In this document: piece after piece, positions 22,885 to 32,519 of the stretch
Layout: each line of letters opens with the position of its first letter
Numbering within the stretch: position 1 is the stretch's first letter
Assembly (NCBI GenBank): GCA_012839215.1
Contig: DUNV01000106.1
Span: 1 to 40,794 of the forward strand
Direction of reading: 5' to 3'
From: Bacillota bacterium
Lineage (GTDB): Bacteria > Bacillota > Dethiobacteria > DTU022 > UBA8154
Length of the DNA: 40,794 nt
The notes under the pieces: model-generated
What the model saw: the letters and a program-made list of their open reading frames with translations, nothing else
The model's database searches: none
Told to the model about the DNA's origin: nothing
Translations under genes and position numbers: made by a program

Positions 22885-25407
22885 TTGAATAAAATAAAAT
22901 TTAGGAAACAAGAAACGGACAGATCAGCATTGAGGAGAGCCGGGCAGGCAGGATCAGTTATTCGAAAAGAATGGTGTTTATATCCCCAGGATGCCGAAAA
23001 AAGGGCTTTCCTGGCCAGTAAGCTTAGTATACCCGAACCAATAGCCCAGATATTGATCAACAGGGGAATTACCAGCGCGGAGGAAGGGGAACTTTTCCTA
23101 GATCCCTCCTTGGCGCGGCTTTATTCCCCTTTTTGCATGAAGGATATGGATCAGGCCATCACGATTATTTGTCGGGCGCTTGAAGGCGGCAAAAAAATAG
23201 CTGTTTATGGGGATTATGATGCGGATGGGATCACCGCAACAGCACTGCTGGTTTCCCTACTTCAGGATTTGGGTGGAGATATTATATATTTTCTTCCTAG
23301 CCGTTATGCCGAAGGATATGGTCTTAACCGGGCGGCCCTGGAAAAACTAAAAGACCAGGGAGTTTCACTGATTATTACTGTCGATTGTGGCATCACCTCA
23401 GTTGAGGAAGTATTCTTTGCCAGGCAAATGGGAATGGGTATAATTGTAACCGATCACCATCAACCACCAGTGCTATTGCCGGAGGCGGATGCTGTTATCA
23501 ATCCCCTAAGGGCTGATTGCCCATACCCCTTTAAGGCGCTTTGCGGCGCGGGAATAGCCTATAAGTTGGGTGAGGCACTACTCAGGCAAACCACCCGGGA
23601 TTGGGAAAATAAAAGGGAAGAATATTTGGATCTGGCGGCCATTGGCACCATTGCCGATATTGTGCCACTCCTCGGTGAAAACCGCATCCTGGCCTACCAG
23701 GGCCTGCAAAAAATGAACCAGGGTCTCCGTCCAGGGCTAGGTTCACTTTGCCAGATAGCCGGGCTAGGCGATACTGAAATCACCGCCAGGCAAATCGCTT
23801 TTATGATCGCCCCCCGCCTCAACGCCCCCGGCCGGTTGGGGGAGGCATTGCCTGCTCTCAATCTGCTCTTGGAAAAGGAACCGGGGGCAGCACAAAAGCT
23901 GGCCAAGGAGCTACATAATGTCAATTTCCGGCGCCAGGAAATAGAAAAAAGTGTATTTGCCGAGGCGTGTAGTTTTATTGATAAAAAAGCATTGGATAAA
24001 AAAAAGTTTTTGCTGCTGGCCCATGAGGAATGGAATCCCGGAGTTTTAGGCATTGTTGCCGGCCGCATGGTGGAAAGGTACAACCTTCCCGCTATCCTGC
24101 TCACGCTAGAAAAAGGGATTGCCACTGGTTCGGGGAGAAGCTGTGGAGGTTTCGATATTAACGGAGCCTTAAGGAAATGTGATTCCCTGTTGTTAGAATA
24201 TGGAGGGCACAAACAAGCCTGTGGATTGAAACTGAAAAAGGAGCATTTAACCCTCCTTGACGAGGAATTAAACAAACTGGCAAACGATTTTTTCCCGCGG
24301 GAGGGGCCTGTGCAGAAGACTCATTTTGAACTGATTCTCGATCCAGAAACGATTAGCCCTCATCTCATGGAATCCCTGGAGGCCTTGGAACCATTTGGCT
24401 ACGGAAATCCCAGGCCGGTTTTTGCCGGAGAAAATTGGTCACTGGCCGGATTTAAAGGAGTCGGGCAGGCCGGGCAACATCTACAGCTCAGCATGAAAGC
24501 AAAAGATCGTCTTTTTCGGGGTATCAGCTTTAACGGCAGGGATAATTTGCCTCTTTGCAAGTTGTTTAGGAACATAAACCCTTTCTTTTCCCTTTCCTTT
24601 GATCGCTGGAGGGGAAATAATAATTTACAACTTGAAGTATATGACTTTTTTTATAACGATGAATACAGGGGAAGGGACTTTACCATCATCGATCAAAGAG
24701 GAGCAAACGAGAAAAGACGTTTCTTGGAACAACTTCTCAGTGATGGGGAGGAAACGCTGGTTTTTGTTAACACGGTCGGACGCCTCAAATCCTTGCAAAA
24801 AACTTTTTTAGGTAGTAAAGGGATAGCATTTTCGCATCAGGGGCGCTATGATAAATACAGCGGGGATGAAAAACCTTTCACAAATCTTGTACTCTATGAT
24901 CTGCCCCTTAACGGAGATAGACTGGCAGCCTTGTGCAGTTTCCTTCTTAAAAACAGGCAGGAAGATCTTTTTCTTTATCTCCTTTACGGGCCGAGAGACT
25001 ACCAGGAAAATTTAAATCTTTTACAGGCAACCATTCCTTCTTTTGGCTCCCTCGAACAGGTTCACCTTTCACTACAAGAGCTGGCCTGTGGGAAAAGCAT
25101 TTCATGGCAGGGTGCCTTCCATAAATTAAAAGAACGGCTTTCTCTCAAGGTAACGAGGCCGCTTTTCCAAAGGAGCCTGGAAATATTTCAAGAGGCTGCA
25201 TGCCTACAACTGGATAGGGAAACAATTTCTTTCCCTGAAAGGTTAGTAAAAGATTATTGCTCCTTTTTAGGGGATCTTTCTCTAACTGCTACATACCGGC
25301 GGGAAAGGGAAAAATGGGAAAAGGCTTTGGCCTGGCAGCATTTTTTTCTAGAATCCCCCGCATCGAAGATACCTTCTTTTTTAAATCTTCCCCAACAAAG
25401 GGGTTAA
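22885..25407 (+). CDS. recJ: Single-stranded-DNA-specific exonuclease RecJ
   Basis: RecJ degrades single-stranded DNA 5' to 3' in recombination and repair. DHH-family motifs are present: YGDYDADGITATALL, the TVDCG motif, TDHH, and in the DHHA1 half GRSCGGFDINGAL and YGGHKQACG. The product of 840 residues includes the long C-terminal extension typical of Firmicutes RecJ. The start is uncertain. TTG 22885 has only GAAGG 2 nt away, but no better in-frame start follows soon, and it adds about 30 residues before the first conserved position. It is 14 nt from rel. Confidence 0.92.
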   Translation: MNKIKFRKQETDRSALRRAGQAGSVIRKEWCLYPQDAEKRAFLASKLSIPEPIAQILINRGITSAEEGELFLDPSLARLYSPFCMKDMDQAITIICRALEGGKKIAVYGDYDADGITATALLVSLLQDLGGDIIYFLPSRYAEGYGLNRAALEKLKDQGVSLIITVDCGITSVEEVFFARQMGMGIIVTDHHQPPVLLPEADAVINPLRADCPYPFKALCGAGIAYKLGEALLRQTTRDWENKREEYLDLAAIGTIADIVPLLGENRILAYQGLQKMNQGLRPGLGSLCQIAGLGDTEITARQIAFMIAPRLNAPGRLGEALPALNLLLEKEPGAAQKLAKELHNVNFRRQEIEKSVFAEACSFIDKKALDKKKFLLLAHEEWNPGVLGIVAGRMVERYNLPAILLTLEKGIATGSGRSCGGFDINGALRKCDSLLLEYGGHKQACGLKLKKEHLTLLDEELNKLANDFFPREGPVQKTHFELILDPETISPHLMESLEALEPFGYGNPRPVFAGENWSLAGFKGVGQAGQHLQLSMKAKDRLFRGISFNGRDNLPLCKLFRNINPFFSLSFDRWRGNNNLQLEVYDFFYNDEYRGRDFTIIDQRGANEKRRFLEQLLSDGEETLVFVNTVGRLKSLQKTFLGSKGIAFSHQGRYDKYSGDEKPFTNLVLYDLPLNGDRLAALCSFLLKNRQEDLFLYLLYGPRDYQENLNLLQATIPSFGSLEQVHLSLQELACGKSISWQGAFHKLKERLSLKVTRPLFQRSLEIFQEAACLQLDRETISFPERLVKDYCSFLGDLSLTATYRREREKWEKALAWQHFFLESPASKIPSFLNLPQQRG

Positions 25408-25420
25408 AGGAAGAAAGAAA

Positions 25421-27592
25421 ATGAGCCTCCAGCAGCTGAAAAGGCGTTTTACAAGCTACAACAAGAAAAAAGAGGATTGGGTATCCATCCGTAAGGCCTA
25501 CCAGTTTGCCCTCAAGGCACACGAGGGGCAAAAAAGGGTTTCCGGAGATTCATTTATTACCCATCCCCTCGGTGTTGCCTGTATTCTTTCCGAGCTGGAG
25601 CTCGATCTCGTCACCATTTTAACCGGCCTTCTCCATGATGTGCTAGAGGATACCACTATTTCATTCGAGGAAATCGAGGAAGAATTTGGTGAGGAAGTAG
25701 CTGTACTCGTCGATGGGGTAACCAAACTAAGCCGCATGGAGTTTCGCTCCAAGGAGGAGCACCAGGCGGAAACATGGAGAAAAATGTTTGTGGCCATGGC
25801 CCGGGATATCAGGGTTCTTCTCGTCAAATTGGCCGATAGGACGCACAACATGCGCACGCTCCGCTATCTGAGCAGTTCCAAACAAAAGGAAATTGCCCGG
25901 GAAACGCTGGAAATTTATGCCCCGCTGGCCCATCGCCTCGGTATAAGTAAAATCAAATGGGAGCTGGAGGATCTAGCCTTCCGGTATCTAAATCCCGATG
26001 CATATTATAACCTGGTTGATAAGTTGGCCAAAAAAAGAAGGGAACGGGAAGATTTTATTGCCCAAGTCATAACGATCCTACAAAAAAAATTAAACGAGAC
26101 AGGGTTAAAAGCAGATATCAGTGGCCGCCCCAAACATATTTATAGTATTTACCATAAAATGAAGGAACAGGGGAAGGACTTTACGGAAATCTATGATCTT
26201 ACCGCGGTACGTATCATCATGAAAAACGTCAGAGACTGTTACGCTTCCCTGGGGGTTGTTCATACCCTTTGGCGGCCCATTCCCGGGCAGTTCAATGATT
26301 ATATCGCCATGCCCAAACCAAATATGTACCAATCACTGCATACAACTGTCGTTTGTGCCAAAAATGAACTGCTCGAGGTGCAGATAAGGACAAGGGAAAT
26401 GCATCGTACAGCAGAATATGGCATTGCGGCCCACTGGAAATACAAGGAAAAAGTCAAAGATGACAAAGAATTTGAAGAGAAACTTTCCTGGCTGCGGCAG
26501 CTTTTGGAGTGGCAGCAGGATCTCAAGGACGCCCATGAATTTATGGAGCTCTTAAAGATCGATCTTTTTTCGGATGAAGTCTTTGTTTTTACTCCCAAGG
26601 GAGATGTGATCGACCTTCCCAAGGGATCCGTACCGCTGGACTTTGCCTACAGGATCCATACCGATATCGGTAGGCAATGCACGGGGGCCAAAGTTAACGG
26701 GCGGATCGTACCCCTGGATTACCAGTTAAAAACAGGGGATATCCTGGAGATCATCACTAGCAAGCAGGGAACACCCAGCCGTGATTGGTTGAACATCGTC
26801 AAAAGTTCCCAGGCGAAAAGCAAAATCAGGGCCTGGTTCAAGCGTGAACGGCGGGAGGAAAACATCTCCAAGGGGAAGGAAACCTTGGAGAGGGATATTC
26901 GCCGGCTGCAGCTGGAGCCCCACCTCTTTCTTAGGGATCAGCTGCTGGAGGATGTGGGAAAAAAATATAATCTTCTTTCTGCTGATGACGTCTATGCTGC
27001 CGTGGGCTATGGCGGAGTTTCATCAAAACAGATTATAACCAGGCTGCGGGATGAATACGGAAGAATATTTGGGGAGGAAAGGGAACTACCCACCATAGAG
27101 GTAAAACCCTGGAAAGGGGCTGCCCGTGCCTCCCAGGGGGTCAAGGTACAAGGGGTTGATAACCTGTTGGTGCGCTTTTCCAAATGCTGTAATCCCCTCC
27201 CCGGTGATGAAATAATAGGTTTTGTCACCCGTGGCAGGGGGGTTTCCATCCACAGGGCCGATTGCCCCAATGTGGCCTCCCTCAAGGGTCCCAAGGAAAG
27301 ATTCCTCGAGGTCCGCTGGGAAGCGGAGGGGGATTTTTCTTTTCCTGTGGAAATAGAAGTTGTTGCCATGGAGCGCCCCAATCTCCTTGCCGATGTCATG
27401 TATGCCCTCAGCGAAAGCAAGGTGAATATCACAGCCGTCAATGGCCGGACAACCAAGGACAAACTTGTTATCGTCAATCTTACTTTTGTGATCAAGGATC
27501 TGGAACAACTGGAGCATATTATGGATAAAATAAGGCGGATCAAGGATGTTTATTCTGTAGGGAGGCGTTCGGGAGCGGGTTCAGCTAGCTGA
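25421..27592 (+). CDS. relA: Bifunctional (p)ppGpp synthetase/hydrolase Rel
   Basis: Rel makes and degrades the alarmone (p)ppGpp. The N-terminal HD hydrolase is intact with THP at 47-49 and LLHDVLEDT including HDxxED at 72-77, so hydrolysis is expected. The synthetase follows (IYDLTAVRIIM, DYIAMPKPNMYQSLHTTV, VQIRTREMHRTAEYG), then TGS (VFTPKGDVIDLPKGSVPLDFAY), a zinc-finger region with CCNPLPGDEI and a C-terminal ACT domain. The 723-residue length is typical. An AAGGAAG site precedes the ATG. The usual apt gene between recJ and rel is absent here. Confidence 0.95.
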   Translation: MSLQQLKRRFTSYNKKKEDWVSIRKAYQFALKAHEGQKRVSGDSFITHPLGVACILSELELDLVTILTGLLHDVLEDTTISFEEIEEEFGEEVAVLVDGVTKLSRMEFRSKEEHQAETWRKMFVAMARDIRVLLVKLADRTHNMRTLRYLSSSKQKEIARETLEIYAPLAHRLGISKIKWELEDLAFRYLNPDAYYNLVDKLAKKRREREDFIAQVITILQKKLNETGLKADISGRPKHIYSIYHKMKEQGKDFTEIYDLTAVRIIMKNVRDCYASLGVVHTLWRPIPGQFNDYIAMPKPNMYQSLHTTVVCAKNELLEVQIRTREMHRTAEYGIAAHWKYKEKVKDDKEFEEKLSWLRQLLEWQQDLKDAHEFMELLKIDLFSDEVFVFTPKGDVIDLPKGSVPLDFAYRIHTDIGRQCTGAKVNGRIVPLDYQLKTGDILEIITSKQGTPSRDWLNIVKSSQAKSKIRAWFKRERREENISKGKETLERDIRRLQLEPHLFLRDQLLEDVGKKYNLLSADDVYAAVGYGGVSSKQIITRLRDEYGRIFGEERELPTIEVKPWKGAARASQGVKVQGVDNLLVRFSKCCNPLPGDEIIGFVTRGRGVSIHRADCPNVASLKGPKERFLEVRWEAEGDFSFPVEIEVVAMERPNLLADVMYALSESKVNITAVNGRTTKDKLVIVNLTFVIKDLEQLEHIMDKIRRIKDVYSVGRRSGAGSAS

Positions 27593-27655
27593 TTGTTCAA
27601 ATACCCCCGGAGCAGGGTAATAACCAATACTATGAAGATAAAGGCGGTCGGTCTC

Positions 27656-28111
27656 TTGCGTGCTGTTGTGCAAAGGGCAGGTAGATCAAAAGTTGAAGTG
27701 GATGGAAAGGTCGTTGGGGAAATTTCCGCCGGTCTCGTTGTTTTTGTTGGGGTTGGCAAGGAGGATGGGCAGGAGGATTGTCGCTATATCTCTGAAAAAA
27801 TAGCCCACCTGCGCATTTTCGGAGATGAAAAAGGGAAAATGAACCTTTCCTTGCTGGAAACAGGAAAAGAAATTCTTTGTATTTCTCAATTTACTCTTTA
27901 CGGAGATACCCGCAAAGGACGCCGTCCAAACTTTTTCGCCGCGGCGGGTCCCGAAAAAGCAAAGCAGTTATATGAACAATTATGCACCATGCTGCGGCAG
28001 AAGGGCATCAAGGTGGAAACAGGAAGATTCCAGGCAACGATGAAAGTGCGTGTGGAAAATGATGGTCCGGTCACTATCTTATTGGATAGCAGGGACACCG
28101 TGGCAAAGTAA
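27656..28111 (+). CDS. dtd: D-aminoacyl-tRNA deacylase
   Basis: Dtd removes D-amino acids wrongly attached to tRNA. Both signature motifs are present, [17 protein letters not shown] and the [11 protein letters not shown] end (usual NxGPVT). TTG 27656 gives [17 protein letters not shown], the normal family start, and AAGGCGGT lies 7 nt before it. ATG 27632 would add eight residues and has a poor site. The length is 151 residues. It is the last gene of the secD-to-dtd run and ends 15 nt from the convergent transporter gene. Confidence 0.93.
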   Translation: MRAVVQRAGRSKVEVDGKVVGEISAGLVVFVGVGKEDGQEDCRYISEKIAHLRIFGDEKGKMNLSLLETGKEILCISQFTLYGDTRKGRRPNFFAAAGPEKAKQLYEQLCTMLRQKGIKVETGRFQATMKVRVENDGPVTILLDSRDTVAK

Positions 28112-28126
28112 AACGGAAAGCCCCAC

Positions 28127-28849
28127 CTAGAGGATCTGGCTCAAAAATTCCTTGGTGCGGGCAGCCTGGGGATGAAAAAAAACTTGCTCAGGTGGCCCCT
28201 CCTCCGCAATAATACCACCTTCCAAATAAATTACCCGATCAGCGGCCTCTCTGGCAAAGCCCATTTCGTGGGAAACGACTACCATGGTCATACCATCCCT
28301 GGCCATCTGTTTCATCACATTCAAAACCTCCTTGATCATTTCCGGATCCAGAGCCGAGGTGGGTTCATCGAATAGCATCACTTTCGGTTGCATAGCCAGC
28401 GCCCGGGCGATAGCCACCCTTTGCTGCTGCCCCCCGGAAAGATGGCGTGGATAAGCGTTTGCCTTTTCCAGAAGCCCTACTTTTTCCAGTTGACTAAGCG
28501 CCAGGTTGCGGGCTTCCTGCGGCGGGATATTTTTCACCTTGAGGGGTGCCAGGCTAATATTTTGCAAAGCTGTCTTGTGGGGAAAAAGATTAAAATGCTG
28601 AAAGACCATGCCCACATTTTGCCTGATGTGGTTCAGATTGACCCCGGGTTCACAAATGTTTACCCCATCCATGATAATTTGCCCTTTTTGCGGTATTTCC
28701 AGCAGGTTGAGGCAGCGTAGAAAAGTGCTCTTGCCCGAGCCGCTGGCGCCGATGATGACCACGACCTCTCCCTTGCTGATTTCGGTATCAATACCGCAAA
28801 GGACTTCCAATTTACCGAAACTCTTGTGTAGATTGCGAACTTTAATCAC
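28127..28849 (-). CDS. Polar amino-acid ABC transporter, ATP-binding protein
   Basis: The 240-residue ATPase has Walker [10 protein letters not shown], the Q-loop FQHFNLFP, signature [15 protein letters not shown], Walker [14 protein letters not shown] and the switch histidine in VVSHEMGFA. The closest types are GlnQ/ArtP/HisP of the PAAT family. GTG 28849 begins [11 protein letters not shown] and GGAGG lies 10 nt before it; upstream residues in the longer frame overlap the permease. It overlaps the permease by 8 nt. The amino acid carried is not known. Confidence 0.9.
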   Translation of the reverse strand: MIKVRNLHKSFGKLEVLCGIDTEISKGEVVVIIGASGSGKSTFLRCLNLLEIPQKGQIIMDGVNICEPGVNLNHIRQNVGMVFQHFNLFPHKTALQNISLAPLKVKNIPPQEARNLALSQLEKVGLLEKANAYPRHLSGGQQQRVAIARALAMQPKVMLFDEPTSALDPEMIKEVLNVMKQMARDGMTMVVVSHEMGFAREAADRVIYLEGGIIAEEGPPEQVFFHPQAARTKEFLSQIL

Positions 28850-29498
28850 TGACTTGCAACCTCCTTTCCAGGTAGCCCAAAATTTTGGAAAGGGCATAGG
28901 TGATGACGAAATAAATTAGGGCAATGGTTGTGAAGATCTCAAAATCCTGATATGTCCTCGTGCGGATATGCTCTCCGGCGCGCATTAATTCTGTCAGGGC
29001 GATGACGGAAAGCAGGGAGGAGTCTTTAATTAACATAATAAGCTCATTGACCAGCGGGGGAATGACCCGTCGCAGGGCCTGGGGCATGATCACATGGATC
29101 ATGGCCATCGTCCCGCTCATACCCAGTGAACGGGCGGCTTCCATCTGCCCGCGATCGATAGACTGAATGCCCGCGCGGACGATTTCGGCGACATAAGCGC
29201 CACTGTTGATGGAAAGTCCAATTGCTGCAGCAGCCCGGCGATCCAGATCGATGCCCAACTGTGGCAGACCGTAATAAAGGATAAAAAGCTGGACCAAAAG
29301 GGGCGTGCCGCGAATAAATTCGATGTAGGCACTGGAAATGATCTTGAGCAGGTTAAAACGGGAAAGCCGGGCCAGGGCAACCAGCGATCCAATGCAAAAC
29401 CCCATCGTTACCGCCAGGGAAGAAATTCTAAGTGTCTCCTGCAGGCCCAGCATCAGGAAAGGCCAGTTTTTAACTATTACTGAGTAGTCCAAAGTCAT
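28842..29498 (-). CDS. Polar amino-acid ABC transporter, permease
   Basis: A 218-residue membrane protein of the HisM/GlnP family. It has the N-terminal segment [35 protein letters not shown], and the EAA loop region [32 protein letters not shown] which contacts the ATPase. The ATG at 29498 is preferred, with GGAGG 11 nt upstream. It is a single permease gene, so it likely acts as a homodimer. About 230 nt with strong hairpins separate it from the binding-protein gene. Confidence 0.9.
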   Translation of the reverse strand: MTLDYSVIVKNWPFLMLGLQETLRISSLAVTMGFCIGSLVALARLSRFNLLKIISSAYIEFIRGTPLLVQLFILYYGLPQLGIDLDRRAAAAIGLSINSGAYVAEIVRAGIQSIDRGQMEAARSLGMSGTMAMIHVIMPQALRRVIPPLVNELIMLIKDSSLLSVIALTELMRAGEHIRTRTYQDFEIFTTIALIYFVITYALSKILGYLERRLQVSD

Positions 29499-29624
29499 CT
29501 TGCAAGGCACCTCCGGGTTTTTGCTGGAAGGAAGATCGCAGACTGAAGCTTGTCCCCTGAAGTACTCATCTAGGGTGCATTCACAGTTTTAGGGGGCCCG
29601 CCCGGGCGCCATTTAGGCCGCAAA

Positions 29625-29656
29625 ACAGGCAAAGCGCCAGAGGGCGCCTTGCCTGT
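29625..29656 (-). other. Hairpin between binding-protein and permease genes
   Basis: ACAGGCAA and GCGCC on one side pair with GGCGC and TTGCCTGT on the other, 13 bp with a single A/C mismatch. No T-run follows on the minus strand. A second GC-rich palindrome (CGCCCGGGCG) lies at about 29598-29608. Such structures commonly lower the amount of permease relative to binding protein. Confidence 0.55.
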
Positions 29657-29705
29657 CAGGGCTGCCTGCCTCCCATGGGTACCATCCGGGCACGGCAATA
29701 AAATG

Positions 29706-29723
29706 AAAACGCCGCTGCGTTTT
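29706..29723 (-). terminator. Partial terminator right after the binding-protein gene
   Basis: On the minus strand AAAACGC, loop AGCG, GCGTTTT is followed by CATTTTATT. It touches the stop codon of the binding-protein gene. With permease and ATPase genes downstream in the same direction it probably acts as a leaky terminator. Confidence 0.55.
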
Positions 29724-30467
29724 TTAGAACCACTTGCTAATGAGTTCGTCAAATTCGCCGCTTTCTTTCAGCTCTAGCAATACCTTGTTGATCTGTTCCA
29801 GAAGCTCTGTGTTTTCCTTGCTGACGGCAATGCCAAAAAGTTCCTCTGTGAAGTTTCCGCCGACAGTCTTGCAGCCGCCTTTGATCTCAATGTAACGCTG
29901 GGCAACAGGAATATCAATGATGATGGCGTCGACGCGCCCGTTGGCCAAATCGAGGAAACCCTCATTGATTTTGTTGTATTGCCGGATGTTTTCTTTTGGA
30001 AAGCGATCGTGGGCTTCCATATCGCCGGTTGTTCCCAGCTGGACGGCGATGATTTTGCCCTCAAGATCATCAACGCCTTGAATTTCCGTTTCATCTTCCG
30101 GTACGACGACAGTTTGTCCAGCATTATAATAGGGTTCGGAAAAATTGACTTCCTGCAGGCGTTCTTCCGTAATAGTTATGCCGGCTACAGCCATATCTAT
30201 TCTTTTGGAATTAAGAGCCTGGGTGAGTCCGCCAAATTCCATGTCTTCAATGATTAGCTCCTTGCCAAGTTTTTCGGCGACAGCCTTGGCAATATCCACA
30301 TCAAAACCATCGACCTCATTTTGTTCATTGCGGAATTCAAAGGGAGGAAAGTCCGCATTGGTACCCATAACCACCTGACCCGCTTCTTTTGGCCCGGCAC
30401 AGCCGGCAAAGGCGACTAGGCCCAGAAGAGTACAACAAAGAACCACATAAACCCAAAATTTTTTCAC
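29724..30467 (-). CDS. Polar amino-acid ABC transporter, substrate-binding lipoprotein
   Basis: The 247-residue product starts with a lipoprotein signal: MKKF, a hydrophobic core and the lipobox AFAGC with the lipid-bearing Cys near residue 23. The mature part is an SBP family 3 domain with GTNADFPPFEF, DGFDVDIAKAVAEKLGK, AGITITEERLQEVNFSEPYY, VQLGTTGDMEAHDRF and the C-terminal LKESGEFDELISKWF. The GTG start follows GAGGGGG. It is the promoter-proximal gene of the transporter. Substrate could be an amino acid such as glutamine or arginine; this is not resolved. Confidence 0.92.
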   Translation of the reverse strand: MKKFWVYVVLCCTLLGLVAFAGCAGPKEAGQVVMGTNADFPPFEFRNEQNEVDGFDVDIAKAVAEKLGKELIIEDMEFGGLTQALNSKRIDMAVAGITITEERLQEVNFSEPYYNAGQTVVVPEDETEIQGVDDLEGKIIAVQLGTTGDMEAHDRFPKENIRQYNKINEGFLDLANGRVDAIIIDIPVAQRYIEIKGGCKTVGGNFTEELFGIAVSKENTELLEQINKVLLELKESGEFDELISKWF

Positions 30468-30498
30468 ATCGGTCCCCCTCTTTAATGTAATTTAAAAC

Positions 30499-30530
30499 AT
30501 TATACCACAATTCCTTTTTACGTGGGAATT
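30499..30530 (-). promoter_or_regulatory. Promoter and possible operator of the amino-acid transporter
   Basis: On the minus strand a perfect -10 TATAAT lies at 30504-30499, with a weak -35 TTCCCA 18 nt upstream. An inverted repeat AATTCC/GGAATT with a 10-nt spacer (30509-30530) covers the -35 region and could bind a regulator. Confidence 0.55.
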
Positions 30531-30579
30531 AAACATTATTGTGCCCGCGATTTTTTTGGAATTTTGGGGATCGGTAAAG

Positions 30580-30608
30580 TTGACAAGGTGGCTGGCATTG
30601 GCTAAAAT
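30580..30608 (+). promoter_or_regulatory. Sigma-A-type promoter of aspS
   Basis: TTGACA (30580-30585) and TAAAAT (30603-30608) are separated by 17 nt, 50 nt before the ATG. The spacer ends in TGGCATTGGC, also found in the hisA promoter. Confidence 0.8.
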
Positions 30609-30658
30609 CATTGGAGTAGGAAAATGGAAATAAGGTTTGGAAGGCTGGGGAGATACTC

Positions 30659-32443
30659 ATGGGTTTGCAGAAAAATAGAGGTTGTGGGCTACTAACGAAA
30701 GATAACACCGGCGAAAGGGTAACCATTGCCGGTTGGGTTCAGGGGCGCAGGGATCACGGGGGGCTTATTTTCCTCGATGTGCGCGATCGCACCGGTATTG
30801 TTCAGGTTGTCTTTGATCAGGAAAAGAGCAAGTCCTTTTTTGATCAGGTGGAAAAAATACGTCCGGAGTATGTTATTGCCGTGGAGGGTAGTGTCATTCC
30901 CAGATCAAGGGAAGCTGTCAATCCGAAACTGAAAACGGGGGAAATCGAAATTTCTGCCGATGCCCTGGAAATATTCAACCCCTCGCTTACCCCACCCTTT
31001 TATATTGAGGATGGCATCGATACCGATGAAAATTTACGTTTGCGTTATCGTTACCTGGATCTGCGCCGCCCGGAAATGCTGGAACTGATGCATTTTCGCC
31101 ATAAAATACTTCTTGAAACCAGAAAGTACCTTGATAAAGAAGGATTTTGGGAAATAGAAACACCGATGCTGACGCGTAGCACTCCGGAAGGGGCGCGGGA
31201 TTATCTGGTTCCCAGCCGTATTTCTCCTGGCAGTTTTTTTGCCCTTCCCCAATCACCCCAACTCTTCAAACAGCTTCTGATGGTTTCCGGGGTGGAAAAA
31301 TACTTTCAGATTGCCCGTTGTTTTCGTGATGAAGACCTAAGGGCTGATCGGCAGCCGGAATTTACGCAGATCGATTTAGAGCTTTCCTTTTCCACGCGGG
31401 AAAAGATTATGGCCATTATGGAAGGGCTCGTGCGCCATCTCTTCTTGCAAGTCTGCGGTGAGGAGATTAACCCTCCCTTTAAGGTCCTTTCCTATCAGGA
31501 GGCCATGGACAGGTTCGGTTCCGACCGGCCTGATACACGTTTTGCCATGGAACTCTTTGATGTTTCAGAAATAGCCGCCAAGTGCCAGTTTAGGGTTTTT
31601 CAAAACGCTGTCACCTCCGGAGGTGTTGTCAGGGGACTAAATGCCAAAAAATGCGGGCATTATAGCCGTAAGGAAATAGATGATCTTACTGCCCTAGTCA
31701 AATCCTGGGGTGCCCAGGGTCTGGGCTGGATGATCGTCACCGGGGATGGCTTTAAAACGCCCCTAGCCAAATTTTTTGATCCGGTATTACTGGACCAAAT
31801 CAGGGAAATAGCCGATGCCCGGGAAGGGGATTTGCTGCTCTTCATTGCCGGTGACAAGGAAAAGGCCCTGGATATTTTGGGGCAGCTCCGGGTTCACCTG
31901 GGGCAGCGCGAGGGGCTTGTTTCCCCCGGGGAAAAGAAATTTCTCTGGGTCATCGATTTCCCACTGTTGGCCTATGATAAGGAAGGGAAAAGGCTTACCT
32001 CCGTACACCACCCCTTTACAGCCCCCCTAGAGGAAGACCGTCCCCTCTTGGCCAGCGATCCCTTAAATGTCCGTTCCCAGGCCTATGATTTGGTATACAA
32101 TGGCGTGGAGGTAGCCGGCGGAAGCATACGTATCCACCGCAAGGATATCCAGGAAGAAATTTTTGCCCTGCTGGGGTTAACCCCAGCAGATATTGAGGAA
32201 AAGTTCGGGTTTTTATTGGGTGCCTTCCAATACGGAGCGCCTCCCCATGGCGGTCTGGCCTTTGGCCTCGATCGTCTGATTATGCTCATGGCCGGCCGAA
32301 AAAGCATTAGGGACGTTATCGCCTTTCCCAAGACAGCTGCTGGAAATTGCCTGCTTACCGGCGCTCCCGCACCGGTCTTTGCCGGCCAGCTGGCCGAGCT
32401 GCATATTTCCCCTGTTTTGCGGGAAGATAAAAAGAAAGGCTAA
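30659..32443 (+). CDS. aspS: Aspartyl-tRNA synthetase
   Basis: AspRS charges tRNA(Asp). The 594-residue class II enzyme has the N-terminal anticodon-binding OB fold (VTIAGWVQGRRDHGGLIFLDVRDR), motif 1 near FWEIETPMLTRSTPEGARDY, motif 2 FRDEDLRADRQPEFTQID, the bacterial GAD insertion (residues about 290-405) and motif 3 GLAFGLDRLIMLM. GGGGAG precedes the ATG by 8 nt. In many Firmicutes hisS stands directly before aspS; here an opposite-strand transporter is in that place and aspS has its own promoter. Whether it also charges tRNA(Asn) cannot be decided. Confidence 0.95.
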   Translation: MGLQKNRGCGLLTKDNTGERVTIAGWVQGRRDHGGLIFLDVRDRTGIVQVVFDQEKSKSFFDQVEKIRPEYVIAVEGSVIPRSREAVNPKLKTGEIEISADALEIFNPSLTPPFYIEDGIDTDENLRLRYRYLDLRRPEMLELMHFRHKILLETRKYLDKEGFWEIETPMLTRSTPEGARDYLVPSRISPGSFFALPQSPQLFKQLLMVSGVEKYFQIARCFRDEDLRADRQPEFTQIDLELSFSTREKIMAIMEGLVRHLFLQVCGEEINPPFKVLSYQEAMDRFGSDRPDTRFAMELFDVSEIAAKCQFRVFQNAVTSGGVVRGLNAKKCGHYSRKEIDDLTALVKSWGAQGLGWMIVTGDGFKTPLAKFFDPVLLDQIREIADAREGDLLLFIAGDKEKALDILGQLRVHLGQREGLVSPGEKKFLWVIDFPLLAYDKEGKRLTSVHHPFTAPLEEDRPLLASDPLNVRSQAYDLVYNGVEVAGGSIRIHRKDIQEEIFALLGLTPADIEEKFGFLLGAFQYGAPPHGGLAFGLDRLIMLMAGRKSIRDVIAFPKTAAGNCLLTGAPAPVFAGQLAELHISPVLREDKKKG

Positions 32444-32484
32444 AAATGGAGAGCTATGCCGGCAGATAAAATGAATATTTGCTA

Positions 32485-32513
32485 TTGCCATGAAGTAAAA
32501 AATATGCTATCAT
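32485..32513 (+). promoter_or_regulatory. Promoter of the 6S RNA-like gene
   Basis: TTGCCA (32485-32490) and TATCAT (32508-32513) are separated by 17 nt and point to a start near 32520, in the gap after aspS. Confidence 0.6.
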
Positions 32514-32519
32514 AATTTT

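Noticed and set aside
22671-22892. A 73-residue frame between secF and recJ
   Set aside because: It has no usable ribosome binding site at its ATG, no recognisable motif, and the inverted repeat at 22818-22855 lies within it. The frame overlaps the recJ start region.
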